Below are positions 15,063 to 24,101 of a stretch of 52,241 bases of DNA, one piece after another. Under the pieces are notes generated by a model. It worked only from the letters and a program-made list of their open reading frames with translations, was not told the DNA's origin and ran no database searches. Origin of the DNA: Bacteroidales bacterium UBA1309 (GTDB lineage Bacteria; Bacteroidota; Bacteroidia; Bacteroidales; Dysgonomonadaceae); the NCBI GenBank assembly GCA_002307185.1, contig DBTT01000012.1:1-52241 (forward strand), in the 5' to 3' direction. Position numbers and translations under genes: made by a program. How positions within the stretch are numbered: the stretch's first letter is position 1; each line of letters opens with the position of its first letter.

Positions 15063-16304
15063 TTACTTAATATGATTTTCAGTCAAAGCAAACTGTTCTT
15101 TTGGGATTTCAAAACCCGGGATCGGCTTTTCAATGGTTTGCTCTTTCTTCTCTACGATACTTTGGAATAGATGAAAATATTCGGTCACCATCTTGTCCCA
15201 GTTGTAATTTTGCCGTGTAAAATCACAAAACCTTTCCTTTTCGGCACAGTATTTTTTCCGGTTTTCGGCAAAATCGCAAAGGCATTCTTTCCATGCCGCG
15301 GCATCTCCCGAGGGCAGAAGGATCCCGTTTTTCTTATCTTGTATTGCATCGGGAATGCCGTCCACATTGGCTGCAAATACCAAAGCTTTGTTCACCGATG
15401 CCTCTAGGCACACCAATCCAAAACCTTCCATGTCGCCTTCGATGTGGATATTGGGCATCAGAAAAACATCTGTATGTTGGAATAGCATGGTTATTTCGCT
15501 GGCAGCCAACTTGCCGAAATGGGTCACATTGGGATAGCTTTCCAGCACTTTCCTGATTTCTCTTTCATCGGAAGCGTATCCAAGGAACAGCATCAGTTTC
15601 TGGCGGAAGTCTTTGGGCAGGAGGTAGATCAATCTTTCCCGGAATGAAGGTTGGAATCGAAACGGGCCGGCTAGCAACAGGCGGAATTTGTTGCTGTCCA
15701 ATAAGGGCATCACCTGGTTGGCAAACCACGAGAAACCTTTCCTTGAGACGGCTCGTCCAAGCATCATCAGGGTGGTTTTGCCCGAGTCTGTTATCCCTTT
15801 CTCCGAAAGCCAAGCTTGAAATTCTTTGCGGGTGTATGCCTTAACCGGATCGATGGCGACGCCATTGGGTATTACGCTTATTTTTTCGGGAGATATACCC
15901 AGTTCCGCTGCTTTGCGCGCGGTTGCGTTGCTCACCGCAGCAAAACGGTGAAACCGATTCAGCCGTTTGAAAATATACTGGTGGTAGATGGAGCTTGGAA
16001 ACACTACGTCCAGGCCATGCAGTGTGACGACATACTGAATGTGGCTTTTTAACGGCAGGAAGAGACAAGAAGAGGCAACCAAGGCATCGTTGAAATGGAT
16101 GATGTCGATTTCTGGATGGTGGTCGCAAATAGCCTTGATCCTTTTGTAGAGAAGGAGGAAAAATAAAATCTTGGGTTCTTTCTTTTCATAAACCAATCGG
16201 TGTACCCTGCATTTTTTCTCCATGCCGACTACTAATTCCATGCTTTGCTTTTCCATACCTCCCGTATTTGGGGGGAACTTATGACTGACGAATAATACTT
16301 CCAC
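15063..16304 (-). CDS. GT4-family glycosyltransferase
   Basis: A protein of 413 residues with the GT-B fold. The N-terminal acceptor domain starts VLFVSHKFPPNTGGMEK, with the glycine-rich loop of GT4. The donor-binding domain contains SVIPNGV, LGRAVSRKGF and the EX7E motif EGFGLVCLE near residue 315. It transfers a nucleotide-activated sugar with retention; sugar and acceptor cannot be read from sequence. It sits between a flippase-like membrane protein and the acyltransferase, with gaps of 15 and 3 nt, so a lipid acceptor is plausible. Confidence 0.9.
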   Translation of the reverse strand: MEVLFVSHKFPPNTGGMEKQSMELVVGMEKKCRVHRLVYEKKEPKILFFLLLYKRIKAICDHHPEIDIIHFNDALVASSCLFLPLKSHIQYVVTLHGLDVVFPSSIYHQYIFKRLNRFHRFAAVSNATARKAAELGISPEKISVIPNGVAIDPVKAYTRKEFQAWLSEKGITDSGKTTLMMLGRAVSRKGFSWFANQVMPLLDSNKFRLLLAGPFRFQPSFRERLIYLLPKDFRQKLMLFLGYASDEREIRKVLESYPNVTHFGKLAASEITMLFQHTDVFLMPNIHIEGDMEGFGLVCLEASVNKALVFAANVDGIPDAIQDKKNGILLPSGDAAAWKECLCDFAENRKKYCAEKERFCDFTRQNYNWDKMVTEYFHLFQSIVEKKEQTIEKPIPGFEIPKEQFALTENHIK

Positions 16305-16319
16305 AATTCCGATTTGTTG

Positions 16320-17303
16320 TTAACTCAATTTGGCTCGTTTTTTGCCTTGTTTTATCCCGATATAAAATAGAAGTGCGATTCCGCTCCAGAACAATTGTCT
16401 GGTTCGGCGAAGAATCGAAACTGACAGCCACAAGCTTGCTGAATTCAATTTCACAAGATACAAGGCAAGCTTGTTGATTAATTCTTCTGCTCCAATTTGA
16501 CCGGGAATGAACGTCACGGCAGATTTGGAAACAATTATCATCGTGTCGAGAAACAATCCGTCCCATATTCCGATGTCGTAGCCCAAGGCGTTGATGATGA
16601 AATACAGTTCAAGTGAGCCTACTATCCAGTGAAGTGTGAAAAATAGGAACGCCAAGGCCGCTTTTTGAGGTTGGTCTTCGATATATTTTGCCAATGACGA
16701 CCGCATTTCCCGTATGCGTTGGATTTTGTGCTGCCATTTTTTGTCTAAATTGGCTGTGTATTCGCTTTTTCCTTTCTTTAGGATGAAATAGCTTAGCAGC
16801 CCCACAATAATCAAAAAAATGACAAACGTGCCATACAGGATATTCCTTACCGGTTCGGACATTCTTTGCGAATGCCCTGACAGAAACCAAACGATCACTA
16901 CCAATAGGAGTAATATCTGGCTTATAATCATCATAATTCGACTCAGCAGTACCGATTTCAAGGCTATATCCCGGCTTATTCCAGATTGCATGAGCATATC
17001 TGCATTGAATATTTCGCCCGCCACAGCTCCCGATGGGTTAAAAATCGTGATCACGTTGCAAATGTGCCTCAGGGCAAACAAGCGTGGAAGCGACGGTATT
17101 TTCTCCGAATCGATGCAGTATTTCCAGCCCAATGCTCCCAAAATATAAGCAAGGAATGTACTCGAAAGGATGAATAGAATCGTATAGTTGAGCCGCTTTA
17201 TCTGCTTGATTGATTCGTGAATATCGGTGGATTTCAGAAAAAAGAACAAACTGACAACGATGGAAATAATGAAGACGATCCGTACTATTTTGTTCATCGT
17301 CAT
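16320..17303 (-). CDS. Flippase-like integral membrane protein (LPG synthase TM / UPF0104 family)
   Basis: A protein of 327 residues with seven to eight membrane helices, from KIVRIVFIISIVVSLFFFL near the N-terminus to a last helix near 305-320. It resembles the transmembrane domain of lysylphosphatidylglycerol synthases (UPF0104/AglD group), with a PSGAVAGEIFNADML region and a PGQIGAEELI motif typical of the family. It lacks the aminoacyltransferase domain of MprF. Homologues may move lipids or lipid-linked sugars. The ATG overlaps the preceding GT4 stop codon by one base (TGATG), indicating coupled translation. Confidence 0.85.
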   Translation of the reverse strand: MTMNKIVRIVFIISIVVSLFFFLKSTDIHESIKQIKRLNYTILFILSSTFLAYILGALGWKYCIDSEKIPSLPRLFALRHICNVITIFNPSGAVAGEIFNADMLMQSGISRDIALKSVLLSRIMMIISQILLLLVVIVWFLSGHSQRMSEPVRNILYGTFVIFLIIVGLLSYFILKKGKSEYTANLDKKWQHKIQRIREMRSSLAKYIEDQPQKAALAFLFFTLHWIVGSLELYFIINALGYDIGIWDGLFLDTMIIVSKSAVTFIPGQIGAEELINKLALYLVKLNSASLWLSVSILRRTRQLFWSGIALLFYIGIKQGKKRAKLS

Positions 17304-18481
17304 CAGATAGCCGATATTTTTTCAGGTAAGAATTTCAGGTCTTCAAAATATTCCTTCGCCAATGTTTCCCAAGTGTATTTCCTGCTTGCTTCAACTGCTT
17401 GTTGCGACAGCAATTGGGCTAATTCTGGGTTTTTGAGAATTTCCCATATCCTGTTCAAAAAATCTTGAGCATTGTCTTTTTCGCATCTGTAGCCATTGTA
17501 GCCATCTTCAATGAAATCGCGGCTACCTCCACCATTGGCTACCACGCAAGGCAAACCTGAGGCCATGGCTTCCAGCACCACATTGCCAAAGGTTTCGGTG
17601 GTGGATGGAAAAAGAAAGACATCGCATGAGGCGTAAATATTGGCTAATTGCTCGTGTCCCATAAAACCTAAAAAGTGTGCATTGGGCATTTGTTTCTCCA
17701 TCTCTTCCCGTGCCACGCCGTCTCCCACTACAATGAAGTTATATTTTAAATGGAGCTGTTCCGCTAATTTATACAGATCAATGAGTGTTTGCACATTTTT
17801 CTCCCACACCAATCGGCTAACGAAAAGCACGCATGGATTTCCGTTTCCGGTTATTTTTTGCACCACTTGAGTGTTTCTACGGGTAGGAGAGAAGAGGTTT
17901 CGGTCAATTCCGCGTTGCCATAATTTCAGCATTTCCGGACGGATACCGCTTGTTTGGAGTTCCTTTATCATCGTTTTTGAAGGCACATACACAATGTCGC
18001 ATTGATTGTAGAATGTTTTTAATGAGTTCTTCAATTTGTCTTTTGTGAAATCGATCAGAAATGGAAAGTTTTTGATATAATAATCCACGTAACTCACAAA
18101 GTGGGTGTGATAAATCGAGATCACGGGCAATCCCATCCTTTTGGCAGTTTTCAAGGCGAAGTTTCCCAATAAGGATGGAGTGGCGATGTGCACGATGTCT
18201 GGAGCGAAGTCCTCAATATGGGCATCTAATCCGGCTTTTTGAAAAAAAGTTGTGGCGAAACGGTAGTTTTTATTACCGGGAACGCTTAGCGACATCACCC
18301 GCAAGCATTTGAATCCGGCAATACGTTCAGGGCCTGTGCCGCAAACAAATAGAAACTCGAATTTATCTGACGGGATTCTGTTGATGAGCTGATACATTGT
18401 TCGGGAAGCTCCGTCAAAATCTTCAATCAACATGTCGGCAAAGAAAGCGACTCTCACTTTGTTTATATTTTTTTTCATCAT
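17303..18481 (-). CDS. GT4-family glycosyltransferase
   Basis: A protein of 392 residues with the two-domain GT-B layout. The N-terminus VRVAFFADMLIEDFDGASRT resembles diacylglycerol and phosphatidylinositol glycosyltransferases. Later landmarks are IYHTHFVSYVDYY, LFVSRLVWEKN (donor-domain start) and the EX7E segment ETFGNVVLEAMASGLP near residue 305. The similarity to plant SQD2/MgtA-type enzymes suggests glycosylation of a membrane lipid, which is inference. First gene of the operon. An in-frame second Met at codon 2 is an equally good start. Confidence 0.9.
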   Translation of the reverse strand: MMKKNINKVRVAFFADMLIEDFDGASRTMYQLINRIPSDKFEFLFVCGTGPERIAGFKCLRVMSLSVPGNKNYRFATTFFQKAGLDAHIEDFAPDIVHIATPSLLGNFALKTAKRMGLPVISIYHTHFVSYVDYYIKNFPFLIDFTKDKLKNSLKTFYNQCDIVYVPSKTMIKELQTSGIRPEMLKLWQRGIDRNLFSPTRRNTQVVQKITGNGNPCVLFVSRLVWEKNVQTLIDLYKLAEQLHLKYNFIVVGDGVAREEMEKQMPNAHFLGFMGHEQLANIYASCDVFLFPSTTETFGNVVLEAMASGLPCVVANGGGSRDFIEDGYNGYRCEKDNAQDFLNRIWEILKNPELAQLLSQQAVEASRKYTWETLAKEYFEDLKFLPEKISAI

Positions 18482-18514
18482 GTCACAGATAGATTAATCA
18501 GCGAATTGTTTCGC

Positions 18515-18522
18515 CAAATTTA
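18515..18522 (-). promoter_or_regulatory. Putative -7 element of the GT4-acyltransferase operon
   Basis: TAAATTTG on the minus strand fits TAnnTTTG, about 29 nt of leader before the ATG at 18481. No properly spaced -33 element. Confidence 0.35.
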
Positions 18523-18643
18523 TTTATGACAAAGAAAAGCTTGAAATGTTAAGTTCTGATAACAAAACGGTCAATAAGTAATGAAGACCTTGAACCTGTG
18601 GAATGGCGTTTGTGTATTATTGAAGGCTGAACAGTTGAAAAAT

Positions 18644-19336
18644 TTATGATTTTGCCTTGCGGTGTTCCAACAGCCAATTGTAAATGTCGGATTTGTGGAA
18701 AAACTTTTCCACGCTTCCATGGGTGCCGCCTTTCACGGCATCGAGCATGATTTCGGCATTCGGATTCGACTTCCGTACGGCATTGTAGATTTTTTTAGAT
18801 TCTGAAATAGGAACAATGCGATCGGCAGTGCCGTGAATGAGCCATATGGGGACTTGTGCCAGGTTGTTTGCGTCGGACAGGCAACCGCCACCGCAAATGG
18901 CAACTGCAGCGGCTATCCTGTCGGGAAATTTGCCGGCCACTTCCATTGTTCCATATCCGCCCAAACTCATCCCGCAAATATAAATTCGGGACTCATCTGC
19001 CTGCGGATAGTTTTTCAGCACATAATCCACAGTCTCCATCACTTTCTTAGCGTCCCATCCGCCTTGAGTTTGCGGTGCCACTACAAAACCGGGAACTTCT
19101 TGTCCACGTCCCATGGCATACAGCACGCCATATCTTTTTACCCGATCTAAATTTTTTCCACACAAGCTCCTTCCATGGAGAAATACAAAGATGGGTTGCA
19201 TTTCGTCGGACTTGACTTCGGGCGTGTGCAGCCAAAAAGAATAAGCCGTTTTTCCTTCAACTGCTTTGCAATTCTGGGCTGATAACGTTATTGGAGAGAC
19301 GATTAGGGCAAAAAGCAGACTCAAAATATATCGCAT
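18644..19336 (-). CDS. Secreted alpha/beta hydrolase (esterase/phospholipase-like)
   Basis: A protein of 230 residues with an N-terminal signal peptide (MRYILSLLFALIVSPITLSA, cut likely after SAQ). The alpha/beta fold shows an oxyanion FLHGRSLCG, nucleophile elbow GMSLGGYG, acid HGTADRIVP and base GGTHGS, so the Ser-Asp-His triad is complete. It fits the predicted peptidase/poly(3-hydroxybutyrate) depolymerase-like group COG4099; substrate unknown. The frame is open to 19408, but the Met at 19336 starts the signal peptide. The gene is separated by over 100 nt from its neighbours on both sides. Confidence 0.85.
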   Translation of the reverse strand: MRYILSLLFALIVSPITLSAQNCKAVEGKTAYSFWLHTPEVKSDEMQPIFVFLHGRSLCGKNLDRVKRYGVLYAMGRGQEVPGFVVAPQTQGGWDAKKVMETVDYVLKNYPQADESRIYICGMSLGGYGTMEVAGKFPDRIAAAVAICGGGCLSDANNLAQVPIWLIHGTADRIVPISESKKIYNAVRKSNPNAEIMLDAVKGGTHGSVEKFFHKSDIYNWLLEHRKAKS

Positions 19337-19483
19337 GAAAGAAAGTCTTTTGTGATTTATAGGTAATTTATTATTTCTAAAAGTACCAATTTGACACAAA
19401 AACTCCAATTTTATTGAATTTGATTTGGCTTTTTTATGGTTTGTTTGGAAAATATCTTTTTTTATACGGTAGGCGTTGATTCT

Positions 19484-19837
19484 TTACTTGCCGCTCTTCC
19501 TCTTGTTTTCGTCGGCTCTGAATTCAACGATTCTTCTGATTAAGTCGTATGGAATAGCTTTGTCGAGCGGAAATTGCACCGAGCCTTTTCCTTGTTTGTA
19601 CCCGGCAAGCTCCGATGAAAAATGGGTGTGTCCTGTTGGGCTTGCATAAAATCCAATGTGATTTTTGTAACCCGCAAAATACACCAAAGGCTTTCCATTC
19701 AGCTTGTATGCAGGTATTCCGTATCCGATAGATTCAAAGGCATCAGGTGCGATTTCTTTTATAATTGTGCGAATTTTTGCTAGGATAGCCTGTGTTTCTA
19801 ACGGAAAATTGGATATGTACTTCTCTATTTCATCCAT
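19484..19837 (-). CDS. DUF1801 (YdhG-like) protein
   Basis: A protein of 117 residues of the DUF1801 family, which has a frataxin-like fold; a few members are called iron chaperones (YdhG/Fra). Signatures are the opening EIEKYISNFP, ESIGYGIPAYK, the GYKNHIGFY strand and FPLDKAIPYDLI. No iron-binding acidic ridge is obvious. It begins 13 nt after the photolyase gene ends and is probably co-transcribed with it. Function is not settled. Confidence 0.88.
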   Translation of the reverse strand: MDEIEKYISNFPLETQAILAKIRTIIKEIAPDAFESIGYGIPAYKLNGKPLVYFAGYKNHIGFYASPTGHTHFSSELAGYKQGKGSVQFPLDKAIPYDLIRRIVEFRADENKRKSGK

Positions 19838-19850
19838 TCGGCTTTACGTT

Positions 19851-21146
19851 TTAGCTGTTTTTCAATGCTTCCTTGTAAACTCTTAAGGCTCGCTCCCTCG
19901 CCTCTTCGTGTTTCACAATAGGGGGAACTAGTTTTTTTTCAAAATCGGGATTCCAACGTCGAACGTATTTCAATTCCCTGTCAAATTTTTCGGTTTGCAA
20001 ACTCGGGTTAAATACCCGGAAATAGGGTACAGCATCGCATCCGCATCCTGCCGCCCATTGCCAATTGCCATTGTTGGAGGCAAGGTCGTAGTCGATCAAC
20101 TTTTGCGCAAAATAAGCTTCTCCCCATCGCCAGTCGATCAGTAGGTGTTTCGTGAGAAAACTGGCCACTATCATCCTTACACGGTTGTGCATAAACCCGG
20201 TTTCATTGAGTTGTCTCATCCCTGCATCCACTATCGGATAACCGGTGTTGCCCTTGCACCAGCTTTCGAATTCCTGCTCGTTGTTTCGCCAGGCTATATC
20301 TTCGTATTCCTTTCTAAAACAGTTGTTTCCTACTTGTGGAAAATGAAACAAAATCTGCGTGAAGAATTCTCTCCAGATTAGTTCCGAGAGCCAGGTCTCG
20401 TTGTGCTTCAATGCAAAAGAAACGCATTTGCGGATGGAAACGGTGCCAAAACGGAGTGCAACACTGAGATGAGTGGTGAGGTCCAGTGCCGGAAAGTCCC
20501 GATATTTGTCATAACTCCGAATAATGGCTTCGCTTAATTCGGGCTTTTCAAATTTGATATCCGTTTTCTCGAAACCGATCGAGCGTAGGGTATGTATCTC
20601 AGATCTTTCTAAAGGAATGAAATGTTGAAAATCTATCCGGTAAGGCTGGTAATCACTTGGAGAAAGTGAGGACTTCCATTTTTTTGAATACGGAGTATAA
20701 ACAGTATAAGGCATGCCGTTGTTTTTCACGATTTCAGATTTCTCGAAAATCACGTGGTCCTTGTAGTCGTGAAACCCTATTCCTTGACTATGCAACCAAT
20801 TTTGTATTTCAAGATCCCGGCGAATGGCATCCGGTTCGTAATCTCGGTTGCAATAAACGGCTTCCACATCGTACTCTGAGCAGATTTCTTTGAAAATGGC
20901 AAGCGGTTTGCCGAAATAAGTGCCCAACGCGGAACCATGTTGTTGCAACTTCGAGTTGATAGCTTCCAATGCCTGATGGATGTAATCAACACGACGATCT
21001 GCCTTTTCTTTCAATTTGTTTAGAATGTCCGTGTCGAAAATAAAAATAGGCAAAACAAGCGCCCCTGAGCGAAGAGCTTGGTGCAATCCGGGGTTGTCTT
21101 CGAGGCGAAGATCGCGTCTGAACCAGAAAATGGATAGTTTTTTCAC
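19851..21146 (-). CDS. phrB: Deoxyribodipyrimidine photolyase (class I)
   Basis: A protein of 431 residues that repairs UV-induced cyclobutane pyrimidine dimers using blue light and FAD. The N-terminal antenna-binding domain begins KKLSIFWFRRDLRLEDN. The FAD-binding C-terminal half has ELIWREFF, DAGMRQL and the signature NNGNWQWAAGCGCDAVPYF (the usual WQWSAG.G.DA block). No ATG starts the conserved part, and the GTG at 21146 gives the standard N-terminus. Upstream in-frame codons to 21233 show no homology. It heads a two-gene unit with DUF1801. Confidence 0.93.
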   Translation of the reverse strand: MKKLSIFWFRRDLRLEDNPGLHQALRSGALVLPIFIFDTDILNKLKEKADRRVDYIHQALEAINSKLQQHGSALGTYFGKPLAIFKEICSEYDVEAVYCNRDYEPDAIRRDLEIQNWLHSQGIGFHDYKDHVIFEKSEIVKNNGMPYTVYTPYSKKWKSSLSPSDYQPYRIDFQHFIPLERSEIHTLRSIGFEKTDIKFEKPELSEAIIRSYDKYRDFPALDLTTHLSVALRFGTVSIRKCVSFALKHNETWLSELIWREFFTQILFHFPQVGNNCFRKEYEDIAWRNNEQEFESWCKGNTGYPIVDAGMRQLNETGFMHNRVRMIVASFLTKHLLIDWRWGEAYFAQKLIDYDLASNNGNWQWAAGCGCDAVPYFRVFNPSLQTEKFDRELKYVRRWNPDFEKKLVPPIVKHEEARERALRVYKEALKNS

Positions 21147-21345
21147 ATAATTAAATTTATACAATGATCGTTCAATGTATCTCCATCCGGAATATTTCCC
21201 CTGTCCGTAGCCATCTTGAAACCAGACATTCACCGTTTTGCTGTTCCTTGGGAAACGAATTGGGTAGGGTACACCTTTGATAAGTATTCAAAATTCCGTT
21301 GAAACGATGCTAAGTTAGAATAATTGTTTTGAAGTAAGTTCCTGT

Positions 21346-22305
21346 TTAGTTCGAAAAATTTGCTCGGATATAATCTCCAATGCCAAAATCTTTTTTAGCT
21401 TCGGGTAGGGTAAAATCTTTTACGAGTATATGTTCGGCTGCTTTTCTTTTCTTTAAAACCCACTCTGATAGAAAATTCTTGATGTCGGCCAGGTTTTCTT
21501 TCATCGGAGATTCTGCTACAATGTGATCCACATTGTTGAAGTTGATGAATTGGTAGGGTGACTTGGTTTTGTCTAATTGTTCGGTCAGATATTTAGAACC
21601 AAAAAATCCGACGGAAAGGATTTTCGCTTTGTTGTAAGGAACATTTTTGTCCGCATCTCCGTGAAACAATTGAATGGGGGCTGGTGGGGAAGTCCATTTC
21701 AAATTTCCACTCGTGCTGAAGATTGCCCCGGCAAATGAAATGACTCCGGCATAGTCGAATTTTTGGGGTAACATCTTTGGCAATTTGCTGTCATTGCTAT
21801 GCAGATAGTACTCAGCCTGCAAAACGGTGATGGCTCCGGCACTCGACCCGCTCATCACAATTGTGTTGGGATCCACATTCCATTCGTCTGCGTGCTGGAG
21901 TATGAAATTGGTTGCATCATACAGGTCTTCAACGGCCAAGTCGATGGCGTTTTTTAGCCGCTTCACAATTTCTTTTGCACCCACTTTTTTCCCATTCTTA
22001 AAATCTTCTAAAGTGGATTTCAATCCCAGATGGTAATCGATGGATGCGACAATATAGCCCGATTGAGCAAGTTGCTTGAAGTAGTCCAAGTATATGGCTT
22101 TGTCTCTTTTTCCACCAACAAATCCGCCCCCAAAGACGAACAGCACGCAGGGCTTTTTCGTGTCGCCCGTTTTCAATTCATATTTATCCAAACGCAGGGT
22201 GTCTTTTTCCTTAACGCTATAAATGTAAGTGCTTTTCGAAATGTCTGCTGCAAAAAGTACAATGGCGACAAAGAGCAGCAAGAGTGTTGTATATAGTCTT
22301 TTCAT
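21346..22305 (-). CDS. Secreted alpha/beta hydrolase (carboxylesterase/lipase-like)
   Basis: A protein of 319 residues with a signal peptide (about 1-19, ending LFAA). The oxyanion segment is VFGGGFVGGKRD, a variant of HGGGF. The nucleophile elbow is GSSAGA and the acid/base region holds FHGDADKNVP and NVDHIV. It resembles the BD-FAE / hormone-sensitive-lipase side of the alpha/beta hydrolases; natural substrate unknown. The C-terminal 30 residues (KKRKAAEHILVKDF) are unusual and highly charged. Transcribed alone, divergent from the EamA transporter. Confidence 0.83.
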   Translation of the reverse strand: MKRLYTTLLLLFVAIVLFAADISKSTYIYSVKEKDTLRLDKYELKTGDTKKPCVLFVFGGGFVGGKRDKAIYLDYFKQLAQSGYIVASIDYHLGLKSTLEDFKNGKKVGAKEIVKRLKNAIDLAVEDLYDATNFILQHADEWNVDPNTIVMSGSSAGAITVLQAEYYLHSNDSKLPKMLPQKFDYAGVISFAGAIFSTSGNLKWTSPPAPIQLFHGDADKNVPYNKAKILSVGFFGSKYLTEQLDKTKSPYQFINFNNVDHIVAESPMKENLADIKNFLSEWVLKKRKAAEHILVKDFTLPEAKKDFGIGDYIRANFSN

Positions 22306-22336
22306 TTCCGATGGCTTTAGGTGGATGGATCGGATG

Positions 22337-22344
22337 CAAACATA
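22337..22344 (-). promoter_or_regulatory. Putative -7 element of the secreted hydrolase gene
   Basis: TATGTTTG on the minus strand fits TAnnTTTG, giving a leader of about 26 nt to the ATG at 22305. Confidence 0.35.
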
Positions 22345-22476
22345 TAAAAAAAAACGAGATGCCAGCTTTCAAAATGATCAAATGATAATTAAATTTCAGG
22401 ATATACCGCCGATATAACGGATGGTTGGGCAAACGATTATTTTTCGATTTATGAATGATCGGGTCATATTTTTCTG

Positions 22477-22484
22477 TAATTTTG
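22477..22484 (+). promoter_or_regulatory. Putative -7 element of the EamA transporter gene
   Basis: TAATTTTG fits TAnnTTTG, giving a leader of about 16 nt to the ATG at 22504. No clear -33 TTG at the right distance. Confidence 0.4.
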
Positions 22485-22503
22485 CACCCTCAATAATTTA
22501 GGT

Positions 22504-23406
22504 ATGTGGATTGCTTTGGCATTTATGTCGGCCTTTTTCTTGGGCTTGTACGATATCAGTAAAAAAACTTCGGTGAATGGAAATGCGGTGATTCCCGTTT
22601 TGTTTCTTAACACTTTTTTTTGTACGTTATTGCTGCTGCCCCTTTTCTTGCTTTCGCGCTTTTCTCCGGGCATTTTCAATTTGAACAGTATCTTTTACAT
22701 GCCTTCGGTGGATGCGGCAACGCATCTCTATATTCTCTTGAAATCAGCAATCGTCCTTTCATCCTGGATTTTCGGGTATTTTGCTATCAAACATTTGCCA
22801 TTGACAATCACCGGCCCCATCAATGCGATGCGTCCCGTGATGACGCTCGTTGGAGCTTTGTTGATCTTCGGTGAAAGGTTGAATCTGTATCAATGGATTG
22901 GAGTCATTCTCACAATCGTGTCTTTCGCCTTGTTGTCTGGGTCAGGCAAAAAGGAGGGAATTCGTTTTACGCACAATAAATGGATTTTCTTTATGGTATT
23001 GGCTGCCTTGCTGGGTGCCGTGAGCGGGCTTTACGATAAATTTCTGATGCAAAGATTCAATTCCACGGCAGTTCAGTTTTGGTACAATTTCTATCAATGT
23101 ATTTTGATGGGGATTATCCTGTTGGTGCTTTGGTATCCGAAGCGGGCAAAGAACACCCCATTTGTTTGGAGATGGAACATCCTCTTGGTTTCCTTGTTTC
23201 TGACCATTGCCGATTTTGTCTATTTCTATGCACTTACCGATTCCGATGCCATGATTTCAGTGGTGTCGATGGTCAGGAGAAGCAGTGTGCTTGTGTCGTT
23301 TGTGGGTGGTATCTTGTTCTTTAGGGAAAAGAACCTGAAAGCAAAAATTATTGATCTTCTTTTGATCATTGTTGCGATGATCTTCTTATATTTGGGCACA
23401 AAATAA
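22504..23406 (+). CDS. EamA/DMT-superfamily transporter
   Basis: A protein of 300 residues with ten predicted membrane helices in two EamA repeats (about 1-140 and 155-300), the 5+5 layout of drug/metabolite transporters. The first repeat ends with VGALLIFGERLNLYQWIGV and the second with GILFFREKNLKAKIIDLLLI, the family's repeat-end motif (GE(R/K)...WIG). Substrate unknown; DMT proteins move metabolites, amino acids or nucleotide sugars. It follows its own -7 box and is 52 nt before the DUF3256 gene. Confidence 0.9.
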   Translation: MWIALAFMSAFFLGLYDISKKTSVNGNAVIPVLFLNTFFCTLLLLPLFLLSRFSPGIFNLNSIFYMPSVDAATHLYILLKSAIVLSSWIFGYFAIKHLPLTITGPINAMRPVMTLVGALLIFGERLNLYQWIGVILTIVSFALLSGSGKKEGIRFTHNKWIFFMVLAALLGAVSGLYDKFLMQRFNSTAVQFWYNFYQCILMGIILLVLWYPKRAKNTPFVWRWNILLVSLFLTIADFVYFYALTDSDAMISVVSMVRRSSVLVSFVGGILFFREKNLKAKIIDLLLIIVAMIFLYLGTK

Positions 23407-23458
23407 AAGTGTGGATGTTTTCAGTCGATCCATACTGCCGAAAAAATAAATTTATCGT

Positions 23459-24100
23459 ATGAAATATATTTTTAGTTCAATTCTTCTTTTGTTTTGCTTG
23501 ACTACTATCAATGCGCAAACTATACAAGATGTGATACTTACGATACCAGATGATGTGGTTGTGGGGTTAACAACAGAACAAAAAACACAACTTTGTGCCG
23601 ATCCGGCAACCGATTCGGTGGCTGTTGAAAACGTGTTGAATGGACAAATTATACGCCTTGCCATTTCAAACGATTATGTAAGCCTGCAAACTTCGGATGT
23701 GGGCACTACACAAATTAAAATTTTGCCTTTGGTGAACGATACCAAAATCCTGGCTGTGGTGAAGACTGTTTGTTCGGATGCCTGTGACAGCCGTATCCAA
23801 TTCTATACCTTGGATTGGAGGCTGCTTCCCGAGCAAAGCCTATTGCCAATACGAACTTTCGACTGGTTTATCAAACAGGATGTCGATCGCCAGTCTTCTG
23901 ATTTTAAGGACGCGATCAAGGCTGTCGATATGAATCCTATACTATTGAATTTCTCTCCTACCGATTATTCATTGACGGCTGATAGTGAGATTGGCAATTA
24001 TATTAGTTCGGAAGACTATGCTGGTTTGGAACCTTTCTTGACAGGTAAGCCAAAAGTATTTGTTTGGGATAAGATTTCTTTTAAGGGAAAAAGTAATTGA
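23459..24100 (+). CDS. DUF3256 family secreted protein
   Basis: A protein of 213 residues with a clear signal peptide (MKYIFSSILLLFCLTTINAQ). The body matches the Bacteroidales family DUF3256: QDVILTIPDDVVVGLT near the start, KTVCSDACDSRIQFY with two Cys that could form a disulfide, and FDWFIKQD. Function is unknown; several members are tied to outer-membrane or periplasmic location. The next gene starts 1 nt after this stop, so the two are probably one unit. Confidence 0.85.
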   Translation: MKYIFSSILLLFCLTTINAQTIQDVILTIPDDVVVGLTTEQKTQLCADPATDSVAVENVLNGQIIRLAISNDYVSLQTSDVGTTQIKILPLVNDTKILAVVKTVCSDACDSRIQFYTLDWRLLPEQSLLPIRTFDWFIKQDVDRQSSDFKDAIKAVDMNPILLNFSPTDYSLTADSEIGNYISSEDYAGLEPFLTGKPKVFVWDKISFKGKSN

Positions 24101-24101
24101 A

